A DNA stretch of 64,000 nt, from the NCBI GenBank assembly GCA_013398015.1, contig VZRR01012915.1:1-64000 (forward strand), given 5' to 3'. Source of the stretch: Oreocharis arfaki. Its lineage: Eukaryota; Chordata; Aves; Passeriformes; Paramythiidae. The notes beneath the pieces were generated by a model. That model was not told the DNA's origin. It searched no databases and saw only the letters and a list, made by a program, of their open reading frames with translations. Within the stretch, counting starts at the first letter, position 1. Every line of letters starts with the position of its first letter. The position numbers and the translations under genes were made by a program. Of the stretch, positions 1 through 14,400 are shown in pieces.

Positions 1-42
1 GGCCGACACCGGCGGGGTCCCTCGAGCGGCCTCTGCGTCCCG
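1..42 (+). CDS. UGGT1: Putative 3' part of UGGT1 exon 1
   Basis: Exon 2 opens with two bases of a codon followed by Phe-Tyr-Lys-Met, matching human Val-Cys-Tyr-Lys-Met. In human UGGT1 a further stretch of about 24 residues precedes this Met, so an in-frame exon ending on one extra base is expected. A GTGGGG donor follows base 42. Splicing there would add G and make the expected Val codon, and the frame upstream is open to the window edge. Other GT sites nearby are possible and the initiator ATG is not in the window, so this is a guess built on splice phase. Confidence 0.33.
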
Positions 43-330
43 GTGGGGGTCGGGCGGTCGCACGAATGGAGCGGGACCGGGGAGCGGCAGAGGCTGTGCT
101 GGGGTTTAATGCCCCGCACCATTAACGACTTGACGGCCCGGGTTTAGTGTGTTTCCAGCCCTCGGCGGCCCGGAGCTGCTGTGCGGCTGCTCAGCGCTTC
201 AGTGACAGGACGCTGGAAGCGACCGGAGCTGGAACGAGGGATTTCTAGTCACGGGCTCACCAGTTAGTCGCCGTCGTTTAGTTTCAGTATCCGTAGCACG
301 GCAGCGTGAGCACTTTAAAGGACGTGCTTA
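1..330. promoter_or_regulatory. CpG island at the UGGT1 5' end (left part off-window)
   Basis: CpG dinucleotides are very dense in the first 110 bases and thin out by about 330, after which the sequence becomes T-rich and CpG-poor. This is the usual look of a housekeeping vertebrate promoter and first-exon region. The densest part touches the window edge, so the transcription start probably lies at or left of base 1. No TATA box is evident. The assignment to UGGT1 rests on position, about 2 kb upstream of the first certain exon. Confidence 0.6.
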
Positions 331-2355
331 CACAGAGCCTTCCGAGCTCTCAGTGATCGCTGTTATCGGTGATCTTTGCCGTGCACGATATCCGTTCAGG
401 GACCTCAGCGCTGTGTCTGGAGCAGGACTTGCCCTTCCGTCCCGCTTTCCTTTGCCCTTCCGTGCAGTGCAGCGCTTCCCTCGCTTGCTGCCAGACTGGC
501 CTCACAGGACACGGCAGAGGGCTCGGACTGTAAATGTGGGCTAATTTATTCCTCTCCCCAAGGCTAGGTGTGCAAGTTTCCAGAAGTATTTTAAAGGGAG
601 TAATTGGAAGAAAAATAAGGAGGAAAAATATTTACAACCGAAGTGTGGAAAATCCGCTTTGCAGTGTTATAGTTCAGACTGGGTTTTGCTTTGTTGCCAG
701 TTCGTTCCCGTGCCTCTTGCCTCTTTCTCCATGTATTTTTCTTTGACATACTGGTCATTCCTTTGTTTTGTGGCTGTTATTATTGAGGGCTTGTAGTATT
801 TCTAATCTGCAGGTTTTCAGTTTGCTGAACTGTGTCAGGTGACAAATGTGTCCTTTGGTTTCTTTCCTATTTTGTACAGAAAAAGGCTTTTATTGCAGTC
901 TTTCCCAGAGCAAGAAAGCAGGCACGAGAGAGCAGCATAGGAGCTTTAGGCATGAGAATGCTGTTCATTTACCTATTCCAAACTCCAGTGTATGATTTGC
1001 AGAGAATAAGAAGGACCCATCTCTAGGAGGAACTGTGAACTGTGGTTTTCTGTTGTATTTGGCAGAAGCCAATGTTTCACTCCACAAATATTGGCTGAGC
1101 TTCCCCCCTGCACACCGGGAGTGATGGCTGTGACCATTCTGTGATGCCATCTGTCTGCTTCCCAGGTGTGGCATAAAGCAAATGTCGTGTGCAGCTGAGC
1201 AAGCTGCTCTTTGGATATCACAGCAGGAATTTCTGGTTTTACTTTCAGAGAAAGAACAATATCTGAGTTATTAATGGGAAGCATTTGGCTGGAGGAGTGT
1301 AAACTTTTAAAGAGAATAGGATTTGGTTTGTTTGTCTGTGTATATATACAGGTAGCTTAGAGCTATAGATATATAACTCTCTTGTTTACACTGAGTCTGT
1401 AATAAAAGACAGAAGTTAGATTCCAGCAGGTTATTGGGTGTGATATATGTAGAATTGGAGCAGGATGTTTTTTCAGGTGCAGAGAGGACATGGAAAATGA
1501 GTTATCCAGAAAAAAAAGGGTAAAGAAATGAAAGAGTACCTTAGTGCATATTGGGGTGTAGTAAATATAAATATACTGTAGTTAGAGAGGGGCAAAAAAA
1601 GCTTGAACGTTTGGAGACTAATGGAAAGCCAACAGAAGAATTCAGGTCTTCCATAAGCTTAAGAGTTGTGGGCAAGGAAATTCCACTTGGCTTTATTTTG
1701 GTGTGTAGGCCAGAGAATACAAAGGCTTAAAAATACACACGAAAGGCAATAAAGAAATGGTGTATTTTTGGGGGGGCTCATTTCTCACAGTAGGTTGTAT
1801 CATTTGAGTCTGTTTGCATTATTTCATTTTTCAGCTTTTAAATTTGGTCATTTAGCCAGGAAATACTTGTTTCTTCATTCCCCAAAGAAGCAGTCTGCTG
1901 TGCCCAGCAGAACCTAAAGGACTAACTGGAGAATCTCATCCTTGCGTGGCTCATCTGACTCTGGTTAGTCCACAGCTGCTGGATCTGTGCTAATACAAGG
2001 TGTGACTTTACCTCCCATGAAATGAACAGCAGGTTGTTTTCCCACCCAATCTGAAATATGTGCAGTTTGCAATACCTCTTAAAGCAAGTAGTATGTGGTG
2101 TTGGTGTCCCGGAACAGAAGCAAGCTTATTTGAAAGCATAAACACAGAGGAAGCTGGAATTGATTTAGGTTTAATTGCCTCTCAGGAGTTTCCATAGTGT
2201 TTCTGATTTTGTAAGCCCAGGTGAGACGATGATCATCTCATTAATGTATTGTATTAAATGCGATCTTAAAATATGTCTCAATATATTTGGATATGTGAGA
2301 TCCTGTATTTATAAGAAGAGATAATACAAAACTTATTTTCCTTCATCATTTTCAG
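43..2355 (+). other. UGGT1 intron 1 (if the exon 1 donor is right)
   Basis: This non-coding stretch runs from the CpG island to the acceptor TTTTCAG at 2349-2355. Short open frames occur but none resembles a known protein or is flanked by splice sites in a compatible phase. Composition moves from GC-rich to T-rich. I see no transposable element or RNA gene. First introns often carry regulatory DNA, but nothing specific can be supported here. Confidence 0.5.
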
Positions 2356-2491
2356 TCTTCTATAAAATGGGAATACTTATTGCAGTTCTTGGAATCTGGT
2401 TCAGCTCTTCACTTGTAAAAGCACATTCTAAGGCTGTGACAACATCTCTAACTACAAAGTGGTCTTCAACTCCTTTACTCCTTGAAGCAAG
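2356..2491 (+). CDS. UGGT1: UGGT1 exon 2: start codon and signal peptide
   Basis: The acceptor TTTTCAG ends at 2355 and the donor GTAAGT starts at 2492. The ATG at 2367-2369 begins a short hydrophobic run (Ile-Leu-Ile-Ala-Val-Leu-Gly-Ile-Trp-Phe) followed by small residues and an Ala-His junction, typical of a cleavable ER signal peptide of about 20 residues. The mature N-terminus then matches the conserved UGGT1 start (TTSLTTKW). This Met aligns with human Met25. A longer form starting in exon 1 remains possible because the frame stays open back to the acceptor. Confidence 0.9.
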
Positions 2492-5400
2492 GTAAGTGCA
2501 TTGTGATTTTTTCGTTGTCAAATCAGAATACGCCTAGAGGATAAAGTGTTCTCTTTGTTATGTGGCACTTTGGTTTCTGGTCACTACCAGCAGTAATAAC
2601 ACGGGAATGTGATCACTGCTGTGCATGGGGAGATGGGAGGAGTATTTCAGAGGAGACAGTGGTAGGTGTTTTGTGTGATAGATTCTTTCATCGTGCATTA
2701 GAACAAACATTAATAACCATAAACAGTTACATAGTTAGTATTTTTTACGAAGTTTTATTCAAAGCTTTAGATAGAGGTGTTTAGCCTGGTCTTGTAAGAC
2801 TCCATAGCTAAATGTATTTTACTTCAGCGTTGTAGGCTCTGTAGGTTTCGATACACATCTGCTGCTTGTGGATATTTAGCTCAGTAAAGCTTGAGTTTAA
2901 CTTTGTTCGTATGAGTAGTGCATTGATTAAAGTCAATTGCTGTGTTAAGAGTTGTGCGAGTCACCCTGGGAACATTTCTTCTATGTTCTTAAAGACTTTT
3001 TTTTTAAGATATTGTGTGAAAAGAAAGCAAAATGCTGTCTTTTCACTTCCAGTCTGCTTAGCACTTTTGAAATCCCCCGTTGTTTAATTGAAATGTTTTA
3101 GTTTGGAGATGTCAGTAGGACTTTTAGAATTTTGAGTTTGTGTGTGCTTAGTTTTGCATCACTTAAGGGTATTGCCAAATGTGGAATTTTGTCTGTTTTA
3201 CTGCAGTTTGTTTCACATGAAAATAGCGGAGCATTGCTGGGTTTCATTCACATGAGCGTGGCTTTAGTTCAGAGGACTGGTGTGTCCTAGACGAAATTAC
3301 TTTTCTGTAACCTTCTCTGGAGAAGCTGAAGGCTGAAAGTTCCTTAGGCAGTAAAATGCAAAGCACAGGTGTTAATGCCAGGGTTTAAATACCCTGATGC
3401 TATGAGACTGTGTGACACGGTGACACTGCGGGGGGGAAAACTCAACCTAAGGGAGTGTGAAACAGTAAGCAAATAATCAAAATAACGTGCCAAAGACTTG
3501 TTCCATTGTATTCAAAGACTTTGGGTAGGGAGGGATTGTTCACCTGGGATGAACTGCAGCATCATGCAGCACTGCAGTGTGAGATCACTCCTGCTGTTCA
3601 CTGTACTTAGCCCAGCACTGCAATTTGTTACCCAGGTGTTCAAGCAGCACTTACCCTTGGATGGGGAAACACAAGTTACTGTGGCAGTGAGCGGGCTCCA
3701 AATCTTCTTTTGTAGCATCCTTTAGCATAGCAAGTATGTTACATGTGTGCACATGATATAGTATTTGTGGTTAGCAACGTTTAGAGAATAAATTTCATTG
3801 TCTAACCTTATATACGTACCCAATGATGTGCTTAATAGATGGGAATTATAACATGATTTGAAGCTGTGACTTCTCCTTTTGCTTGTTTAAGAACAAGCAA
3901 ACAGAAAACCTCCACCAAAGCCTACCAAAGCTCATAATTACAGTAATCTACAGTTTGTTTCAGCAAAATCAAGAAAAATGTGTTTCTCATAAAAGAGAGA
4001 TAGCAAAGAAATGTGTTAGGGAGGAGAGCTACCAGGATGGACACTGCTGCCTGTTAGTGGCATTTAAAGGATCAGTAGGTGCCTTACAAGCTGCTTTCAT
4101 GTGCTGTGTGTTTGTCCTGGTCTGCAACTATTTTTACTTGTTTTTAGCTTTCCTGGAGTGCTTTTTCTAGTAACACAGTTTTCTGATATAGGTGGTAGGT
4201 ACTAACTTTCTGTAAAGCATTACAAGGTATTAAATTTGTAACTTGAGAGAAAATTTGTAGATCTAGCTCACTCTTCTCATCTTACTTAGTGAATTTTTAT
4301 CAGAAGAAGGTCAAGAAAAATTCTGGAATTTCATTGAAGCCAGTGAGAATATTAAGACAGCTGAGCATGATGGTAAGTTTTTATAGTATTTTTTTTGATG
4401 CTGACTGATAGTTGAAAAATGTACCACAGTATTTTATCTTCCATTTTTTTTAGTCCTCATTTGACTTTTAAACTACTAATTTCAGTAATATTTTTTGCTG
4501 TAATGTGCTCAAGGCTTTTGGATATCCATTTGACAAAAGCTGTAGTGCATGAGTCTGAAACATTTTCCTTGCCAGATCCTTGTTCAACATGAAGTATGAA
4601 GTATTTAAAATGCTTTTTCTCTGTGTTACTATTTCTCAGCTGAAATTAAATGAGAGCTCTTAACTTTTTCCCTCTTCCCCAGCCCGTGTTTACATCCTCA
4701 AGAATGTATTCAAGTGTACTCTCATGGATCTCTATTGAAGTTCACTCTCATCCATCTGTAGAATTGGCTGTAATGAAAATAGAGGAGGGATGGTCATGTG
4801 CATATTTAGCATTAATGTCATAGGCTTCTGTTGATATAAATCACACTAAGATGAGAAGCCCCTCTTCAATGAGACTATGGGATAGAAAGATAACTGCTTG
4901 TACTTTGACTTTGCAGGTAGTGATTATTCTTCTTACCAGGAAATGCTGAAAGTAGCCTGCCAGAGTCTGTCACCTTTGCAGCAGAATTTGTTGAAATTTT
5001 CCTTGTCTTTACGCTCCTATTCTGCAACAGTTCAAGCTTTCCAACAGGTTAGTGGGGGAAACACCCAGACAATGTGCAGAGCATTTTACCAAGGCTCAGG
5101 AAGTAGAGAGCTGTGGAAGGAAACATTTGAACTGATTAACTGTTCTGTACAGCTGAGCTACAGAGCGGATATGTATACAAATTTCATGAAGTGCTGAATT
5201 TTTGTCTAGAGTAGACTAAAGAATTGGCATTTGGACATGTCTGCGTATCTTTGTGCCTGCTGCGCCAATAATTGTGTGAAGATTTTTATGAGGACCATCT
5301 CTGTGATTCCATTGGTACTTGTGATGCTGCTGCTCTTCCTGTTGCTCAGCTGAACTTGGAGATAGTAATCCATATATATGTGTGTGTATATATATATAGT

Positions 5401-8400
5401 CATTAGAACCCATAAATGGAAGTTCACTGTGTTCTCTGTTCTTTTTTAATCTAGGGGTATCATAATTCATTGCAAATTGTCTCACATTAGGATGTGCTTT
5501 AAGTAATACTGTAAAACTTCTTCTTTGTTCATCCAGAGTAATTTTGTCATTTGATATTTAACAAATACAGATGTTTGTGATGTCTAAGACAAAAAAACCC
5601 CTCAACCAAAACCCCTAAAATTGTAAGTCTTGCTTTCTGTACCTGCAATTAACCTTACAGTTAATAGTAACAGATGGAGAAACGAGTTAGGGCTTAACTC
5701 TCCATCTTGCAATTTTACCTTGCATTTAAATTATGTCATAAATGTGGAAGAAGTACTAGCTTGAAATGTAGGAAATGATACTGTTTGCTGCACAGCTACA
5801 CTCTTATAATTTTCGCTTGTTCTAAGGGCAAACATTCAACCTACATTATTATAAATATTTTTTACAGATAGCAGCAGATGAATCTCCACCAGAGGGCTGT
5901 ACCGTGTTTTTTGTTGTACATGGCGAGAAAACATGTGAATTTGACTCTCTTGGAAACCTTTTACAGGCAGCTTCAGACAGGTATTTGCTTAATTTCCTAT
6001 TACTGGATTAACCCTTATAATTTAACCTGTTAGACTTACTGCTGTGAAGAGGTTGTAATCAACCTGTTGTTTCTATGTTCTTCAGTGTTGGTTTCTCCTG
6101 TCCACTGATTGCACAGGACTGGCAGTCTCTTATTTGGTATTAATTCAGATTGCTATGATTGTTTTCTTATCCCTTGCTCTTTGATAATTCTGCTAGGAAG
6201 AGGAATGTGCACAGGAAAATTTGGAAACAAATTCTGGAAATAGCTGGAAACTATTGGAGGACAGTAGGAATTCTCAGGAGTGTGCAAAACCTTCAGTTTT
6301 TAGGCAAAATAGAAGGAGCTGGGCTGCGTATTTAAATGAGAGTTGATGTAACATTGTTTTATCAGTGGCTGGAAGAATGCCCAGTATTTTTTTCTCTGTG
6401 TAGTTTTCTCAACAGTGACAAAGAAAACCATTACCACACACTATATTTCAAATTCAGATTTCTCTACAAGAACAGAACTTGATTGTAACTACTAATAACA
6501 AAAAGAAGGTATAAAATATAATACTTACTAAAAAAACCTCCAACCAAATAACAAACCAAAACCAACCCGAATCCTTACATTTCAGTTTGTTTTCATAATA
6601 TGAAAACATTTTTGTTTTCAGTATGATTTTTGTAATCTTGGTAATTTGGTTCTTTTAAGCATAAAGAGGTTTTTTTGTCAATGTGCTGGCATATGGCATC
6701 TTTAGCCCAGATGCTATTCTTCTGACTTACTGGGAATATTTCAAGTATTTCATTGCACTTTAGACAAAATGTAAACAAAGAAGCTGAAAACAGACTTCTC
6801 ATTCACTTTCTTGTTTGTATACTAAGCCATGGACCGGGTTCAAATTAATTTGTGCCCTTGGCACATCTGTTCTATCAGCCTTTTAAATTTTTCATACAGA
6901 ATTTATGAATCACCACGGAGAGAGAAAGTTAATTGGAAATTTAAGGGAAGTTGTTAATTTTTAAAATTAGGATCATATTAGATTCAAAATAGCTCTTAGT
7001 CACTTGTTTCCTTTTCACGCATTCATTTTTCACAAAGCTTTTATCAACATGCACCAAGTGCTGCCAGCCTTGATAGAATATGTGGCAAAGCTTGACATAT
7101 GTGTTCAGTGAAAAAGGAACAGTGATTAAACAGGAAAAAATCCTGTGCACCTTGCATCGAGTGAGGAAATGCTGTGAATCACACTGTGGCTTTCTTCACT
7201 GTTTCCTCTTAGGCCAAAGCCATTTCTGTTCAAGGGGGACCACAAGTACCCAGCGTCAAACCCTGAAAGTCCCGTGGTCATACTTTATGCTGAGATTGGC
7301 TCACAGGAGTTCTACAGACACCACAGGAAGCTCGTTTCAAAGGCTGAGGCAGGAGAAATCACTTATGTCCTCAGGCACTACATTGCTGTAAGTATATCTG
7401 GGCGTTGTAACAAAGGCATTTGAAACAGAGTAACTGGCCTTGGTTTTCAAAAAGAAAACTGACCCAAGTTTGTTCCCTTTGAATTGACATTTGCCGGCTG
7501 TCGTTGTTCATTTACTTGGAATGCTCAAAGTTTTATTTTTTTATTGCGTGTAGCTGAGTAACACAAAATATTTTAAATCTCCTGATTGTTTAAATAAAAT
7601 TGTTTGATTTTACAAATCCAGACTTAAATGCCAGATTAATTAGAGACTTTAATGTAAAAAACCGTGTTTCTCTACCCGTATTAGATCGGAGGAAATAGTC
7701 AGATCTTTCACAGTCAGGCCACTTAGTTACTTTAGTTACTTGATATAAAAAGCAAGGATTAACATTAAGGTACCATTTTCAAAGAAAGGCATTGTTTCTG
7801 TGGCAATTTTTTTACAGAACTTCTTACCACTCCTAGTGCAGTTTATTCTGGTTTCTATCTTCCTCCACCAAATTGTCCATAGCCACTGGATTAGTATTTG
7901 GAGCTACATTTCAAAAGCTATGAAAGACTGGAGTTCTTTGATTTGTTACCTGAATATTACTAACTATTGCCAAAACCTGCGGTGTAGCAGTCAGACTTGA
8001 ATGTGAAAAGAAAAAACAAAAGGGCATCAGCTGGTTTACTTCTAATATTACTTGTACTTTTAATACAATAAAGTCGTACATTGTGTACGCCACTTTCCTT
8101 TTATAAAAGGAAGTAGCTGTTTATCAGTGTTGGGAAGAGTACTTACATTCAAAATTCAGTGTATTACACTTTAGATCTTGGTACTGTTATGTGACTCCTA
8201 TATACTTCCAAATAGTTTTAGAAAGTGATCATGTTTCTCTCATTAAAGGCAGAACTAATTATGCACCTGTCTTTTATCATTATTTTATTTCTTGTCATTC
8301 TCTGTGGTAACTATTCAGTGAATGTTTCATTTTTGAACTTCACAGCTGAAGTTCCTTTCCACCCTCCATCTGATTTGATGATAGGAGTATATCTCTCTCT

Positions 8401-11400
8401 GCTTTGCTCACACACTGAGTCCTGAAAACATGGTTTTGTGTTCCTCTTTACTTTGTGGATTTTGATGGTTTTTTGGTTCATAGAGATTATTCTTGCTTGC
8501 TGAACTTCAAGACGTGTGTTGAAATACAGTAGGAAATAAAATTATTAGAGTATGTTACTGCAGAGTCACTCACAGTATTTGTTTCTCGCCACCAGTTATG
8601 TCTGAAATACCAGACTGAGATTTCTTAGCTTTGGGAAGTGGCAGCTTTTAATCTGTGAATCAAAACAAAGATGGCAATATCACACTGTTGGCTTTTCCTT
8701 ACAGAATCCCAGCAAAGAAAAGGTCTACCTCTCTGGCTATGGTGTAGAACTGGCTATTAAAAGTACAGAATATAAGGCTAAGGATGATACCCAGGTGAAA
8801 GGTGAATTATTATTTTAAGTATTTTAGTGTGAACGTTTTAATTTTGCCAAGGTAATTTTATATTTGTTTTGCTATGAATTTATGAATTGCAGATATTTTT
8901 CTTGCCTTAGCTCTGAAATCGCTTTTAGGAGCATGTTCCTTATGAAGCATATCTTTGCTGTGGCACTTGTCTTCTGTCTTTGTGAAATGCTGGAGTCGTG
9001 GCTCTGGGCTAGGTCTTAGTAATGGCACTACTAATGCAACTAATTTTTTACCAGATAGCCAGTTTCTCTGCACGTGTAAAGCAGTTTCTCTACTTTAATT
9101 TCCTTTCACCTACCCATCCTCAGAGCAGAATGTGTTCCCTGTTCCTGGGTGGGTTTTTTTTGGGAAGACAGAACTTAGAATTCTGCACGTTTTTTTTGCT
9201 TTTGCTGCTTTTGTAGAGCACTGATCTCTGTTCTACAAACTCCCGTGCATCTGCCAAAACTGTTTTGACAGTGTAATCTGTGTGTATACTTTTTCTTTAC
9301 GTGTGCACATAAACATACAAAACCCAGATTTTCCTGCTTTTCTGTTTGTGAATAGCTTGGTGCTAGTGGTGTTCTCTGTGTGTTCATAGGCACAGATGTG
9401 AATGCTACAGTCATAGATGAAAATGACCCTATTGATGAAGTGCAAGGATTTCTCTTTGGAAAACTAAGGTAAAACTCAGTTGGACTATCTTATATCAAAA
9501 AACCTTATGCAGAAATGCCAATCTTTTGCTTTGCTATTATTTTCTTCCATGTCTGAGTTTCCTGTATGTGTTAGCAGCCTACCTTTTTATGTGGTAATTT
9601 CTTTAAATTAGCAGCAGACTTTCTTCTAGGAAACCACAGAAGTTGTTTTACCCTTGTGTCCTTTCAGGCAGCTGTATCCGGACTTGTCAGAAGAGCTGAA
9701 AGAGCTCAGAAAACACCTCGTGGAAAGTACCAATGAAATGGCACCTCTGAAAGTATGGCAGCTACAAGGTAATCTGGATAAAGGCTTTCAGTTATGGTTA
9801 CAAACATTCAATGTAAATATGTTTTCTGGTGTTCTACACCATCGAGGTTGTTAGTAGCTGTGTACCGTTGACAGAGTTTGACTGTGAATTCCCACATTGT
9901 CTCACTTGGAAAATACTTGGGTTTTTTTAAGTGCCTTTTTTTGTAGAGTCCTGTTAAAATAGCTTTTAGGATTGTTTCACGGGACTTCTGACATGAGGAT
10001 TATTTTCTGTATTGTGGGGTACAGTAAGCTCCTTGCTCTTAAACTGACTGCCTGTATGGTGCACTGAATGCAGAAAGGAAAGGAATGTGAAGTTGCTTTC
10101 CATGATCACATTTTTGATGTGAAATCTTGAGATTTCTCAAGACCAGAGGAAAACTGTATTTCAAAATCAATTACATGCCACTCTGTCCTCATTCCCTGGA
10201 AAACATCTGTAAAGGCCTGTGAAAAGGCTTTTCGTCCTCTCAAAAAGAGTCATTCAAAAGGCTGAATGTATGGTGTAGCCACGGGGGATCTGCCTGTATC
10301 TGGTGGAAGAGCAGATCCTCCCACCTCAGCCAAAGAAAAGAAGAGTGCTGGTCTGGACTCACTGAGGCAACCTGTAGGCAGCATCCACTACTTCAGCTGG
10401 AAAGGGTTACTTACTTCAAGGCAACACACAGAGGTTGAATACGAAGAAGATGAGTTTAAAAGAAGTATCTGTAGGTGTAGATAGAAAGTGAATTTTCTTA
10501 GGTAACACGCAAAAAAGTTGAAAGCTAAAGTTAAGATGTCTCTGCACTGCCTTGTTTTCAGTTTTGAGTTCTTGACTTTTGTTTTTTCACTTCTAAGACT
10601 TGAGTTTTCAAACTGCTGCTCGCGTTTTGGCTGCTCCCCCTGTGGATGCTCTGATGGTCATGAAAGATCTTAGTCAGAACTTTCCTACAAAGGCCAGGTA
10701 ACTTTAATTTTGACTCCTAGAAAGTTTTCCTACTCTCCTTTCCCGGAGCAGGACCTGAGACAAGCAGCATTGGTTGGGTTAATTCTGACTTTCGTTTAGC
10801 TGGAAGCAAACACTGGGGAATGTTTATGCTGGGAAGTTCTTCAGCCTACGGTTACAAAGAGGATTTTACAGTGTTTTTCTTGGATGGCAGCTGATGTGGA
10901 CTGGTAGAAAATTTGCCAGAATTGCCTGTGCTATTTTATTGTGAAATGTGTCCAAACCTATTGCATGAAGTCATCAAAAATTTATTGGCTGGGTTTTCTG
11001 TTTGGTGGCCTCAACATTTATCTGTTCACAGGGTCCCACTCTTTTTCTGGACTCTATTTTGCCAAACAGCCCAGTCAGTCTCATGTCAGAGGCTGATGTG
11101 CAATTCCACTCGTTTTTTTCACTTTGTCAGTCACTGTCTTTAACATGTTCAAATCAGTCTCAAAAAATTCAATAATAATCTGGCACAGCCAGCCAGCCTA
11201 GAGATATATTTTTCTTGATAAATTCCATTGCCTGGATTGTGAAGATGATATTATGGAAACTCCTTCTTTCTGAGTAGGTGGAGATATACCTGAGATGCGA
11301 GTAAAAAGAAACTGATTTCTGGTCTTATTTCTCGTTACCTGATGTTAAGGTGCTGTTTAGAGCTTCTTAAGGCAGGCATTGCATTTTACTGTATTTGCAG

Positions 11401-14400
11401 TCTGATCTGTGGGCTGTACTTGCCCACTCTGTGGTGATGCAATCACCAGATCCAAAGTAAGGAAAGGAATGGGAACCCACCATGAGGAGTGAAATCCCTT
11501 ATTTTCTGTTGCCAGCCTCCATCTTTACATTTTTGGCAGCTGCATGCTTTTATTATGGTAAATGTGAAATTAGACACGGAGTGTTGGCATGTGGTTAGCA
11601 TTTTTGGGCTGCTGAATTACACACTGTAACAAAAATGCTGCATCCTACTGTTTAATGGTATCACCGAGTGCAACTGCTCCTTGCTGCATCTCTTTATACT
11701 AGAAGGTTAATTTTCTTAATATGTAAGGTACAAAAGGTCTGATAAGTAGATATCTGTTCATTAGATAAACAGAAAGATGATTCATAGCATGATGTTTTTA
11801 TTTTTGTAGAGCCATAACAAAAACAGTTGTTTCTTCGGAACTCAGAGCAGAAATTGAAGAGAACCAAAAGGTAACGTGTCCAGAGAGTAACACAGTGCCT
11901 TTGCACTTCTGTTTACATGTTGCTCAATATTTTCACACACAACTTTGTAGTATGCATCTGGGAAGTGAAGAAGTGGTGGATTTTCAAACATGGATGAGGA
12001 ACATAATTAAGCTTCTTTGCTCAAATATGAAAATACTGCTCTTCTTAGAAATTTATTGCTTGAAGAGCAGCTATATTAAGCATCTTTGTACAGTTTTAAG
12101 GATGCAGAAGAAAATTTGTTCTCGTATCCAACTTGAGATGATGTTTAGATATTTGTAAACATCAGTGATCACTAGGAAGTCACAGAATAAATTCAAAACC
12201 TGCCGTGGCTTTAAAATGATTCATACTGTGTGGAGGAAATGGTTCCAATGTTGGTGCTTTGAGAGTGAAACTAGGGAAAGGATAAAATTTACCAGCTAAG
12301 TCTAGATGTGCTTTGAAACAGAATCATAAAACCCCCCCAGGTCATGAGGGGCCACTGGAGGTCACCGAGTAGGCTCTGTATTGCAGAAGTGTTTCAGACA
12401 GCTCAGTTGTGTACTTGGCATTAGCAAAGCACTGAAAAAACCAGCAGCCACTTGGGAATTTTGTACAGGCTTTTGTACAGAACTTTGTGCAATTAAAATA
12501 TGCCAGGTAGTGTGGTCTGGATAGAGTGCAGAACAAAAGTTTAAGATAGTAATGAGAAAAAGTCAAACAACAGTGTTTGCTATATGAGCTACATTGCTCT
12601 ATTCACACATTTCAGTCTCATTTGGTGTTAATAGGAAAAAGACAATGCATGTTAAGTACACACATATTGTTTAGAAATCCAGTCAATGATATTTGGTGAG
12701 TCTAGTAGTAGATGCAAAGCTGCTTACAAGTCCCCTGAGATTCCTGCTCTGAGAGAGAAATGCCTTGCTGTTCAGTAGTGATAAAATCAGAAGAGAAGGG
12801 ATGAGGTTTGACACTCTTGTCCCATGTGGCTCTGGAAGGCACAAAGTATAGGATGTAAGTCCAAGCTAAAGCTACCTGGTGGCCTTTCTGTTATGTGTTA
12901 GATCAGACTCTGGTGCACAAATAAATCCATGATTTTGTGGATTCATTTTTATTCAGAGAATACCTGGGCTACTAGATCCAGACCAGGCTATATCTAACCC
13001 TGCCCTTTAGATCTGTTCTTTGCACTGCTCACTTTGTGTGGGTGTTATTTGATAGTTAAGTTCAGTGCTACGATTATGTTAGACTTTACTGTGCAATTAT
13101 CCACAGAAAGATACAATTTAACACTCAGCTTTTCTTTGGGAGCCTTATTTATTTAACAAAAAATGTAAATTTTTTCTGATCAGAAGCTACTTTCCTGTTT
13201 TTGGTACTTCACGTGGTGCTTTTGTTATCCTTTGTTTGCTTTGCTCACAGTCTTCATGATGGTAGAGTTGTAAAATATCCAAATACAATGTTTGTCCTTC
13301 AGTGTTCATCATGCCTCTAAATAGAACTTTGTAACTGGTACTGCAAGACAAGATGTATTGGAAAAAACAACATTAAACTCTTTAATAATTTGTTTTCTGT
13401 TTAAATTTTTCTGTTTAAAAATTTCTGTTTAAATTTAATTTAACGTTTTCTGTGCAGGGCACTCTTCTAATGGCTTCCTACTTCTTTTCAGTATTTCAAA
13501 GGAACGTTGGGATTGCAACCAGGAGATTCTGCCCTGTTCATCAATGGACTACTTATTGATTTAGACACTCAGGACATATTTAGGTAGGAATGCTTTATTT
13601 TTCACAAAAATTGTATCCTGCTTAGAAGCTTGCATCCTGCTTGTACATGAATGATAAAGTTATTTAGATAGTTTTGAACCTTCTTCATAATCTAGGCTAG
13701 GTTTAATTGGTAAGTACTGTAAAAAGCAAATCGTGGTTCCTTGTCTTATTCAAGTGCATTTCCAACAAAAAGTCTAATGTGAAAAGGGGAATACCCTTGA
13801 AGATTGGAATGGGAAGTCACCTTTGTGCTGTTCTTTTGACCTATGCTGTGACTAGCAAGATTTTGGTCTCTCAGAGTGTCGGCATACAGATTTATTCTGA
13901 AGACAGCAGACCGATTCTCAAAGGATAAACCACTGTAAATTTTTCATCTAGAAACCACCCTTCATCTTTCTGAAGATGTGTTTCAGTAATATGGAATTGA
14001 AAATGCACCCCCCACATATATATGTATATATATATGCATGAGTTATCCTGATTTAATGTAGTTTTCTCTAGAAATATTAATTGAATAGTTTTACATTATC
14101 TCAAGTTTCTTATGACAATAAGAAATAGGTGATAAATAAGAACTAATGCCTGGACATGGCAGACTTGTTTGTACCTTTCATCTGTTACCCTTGGGTAAGA
14201 GCAAGTTATTTGCTGTGGCAATTCAACCCCGTTTTGCTTTTCCTTGCAGCTTGATCGATGTGCTCCGCAATGAAGCCCGTGTTATGGAGGGTCTGCACAG
14301 CTTGGGAATTGAGGGGCTTTCCTTACACAATGTTCTGAAGTTGAACATCCAGCCATCAGATTCTGATTATGCTGTGGACATCAGAAGCCCTGCAATTTCA

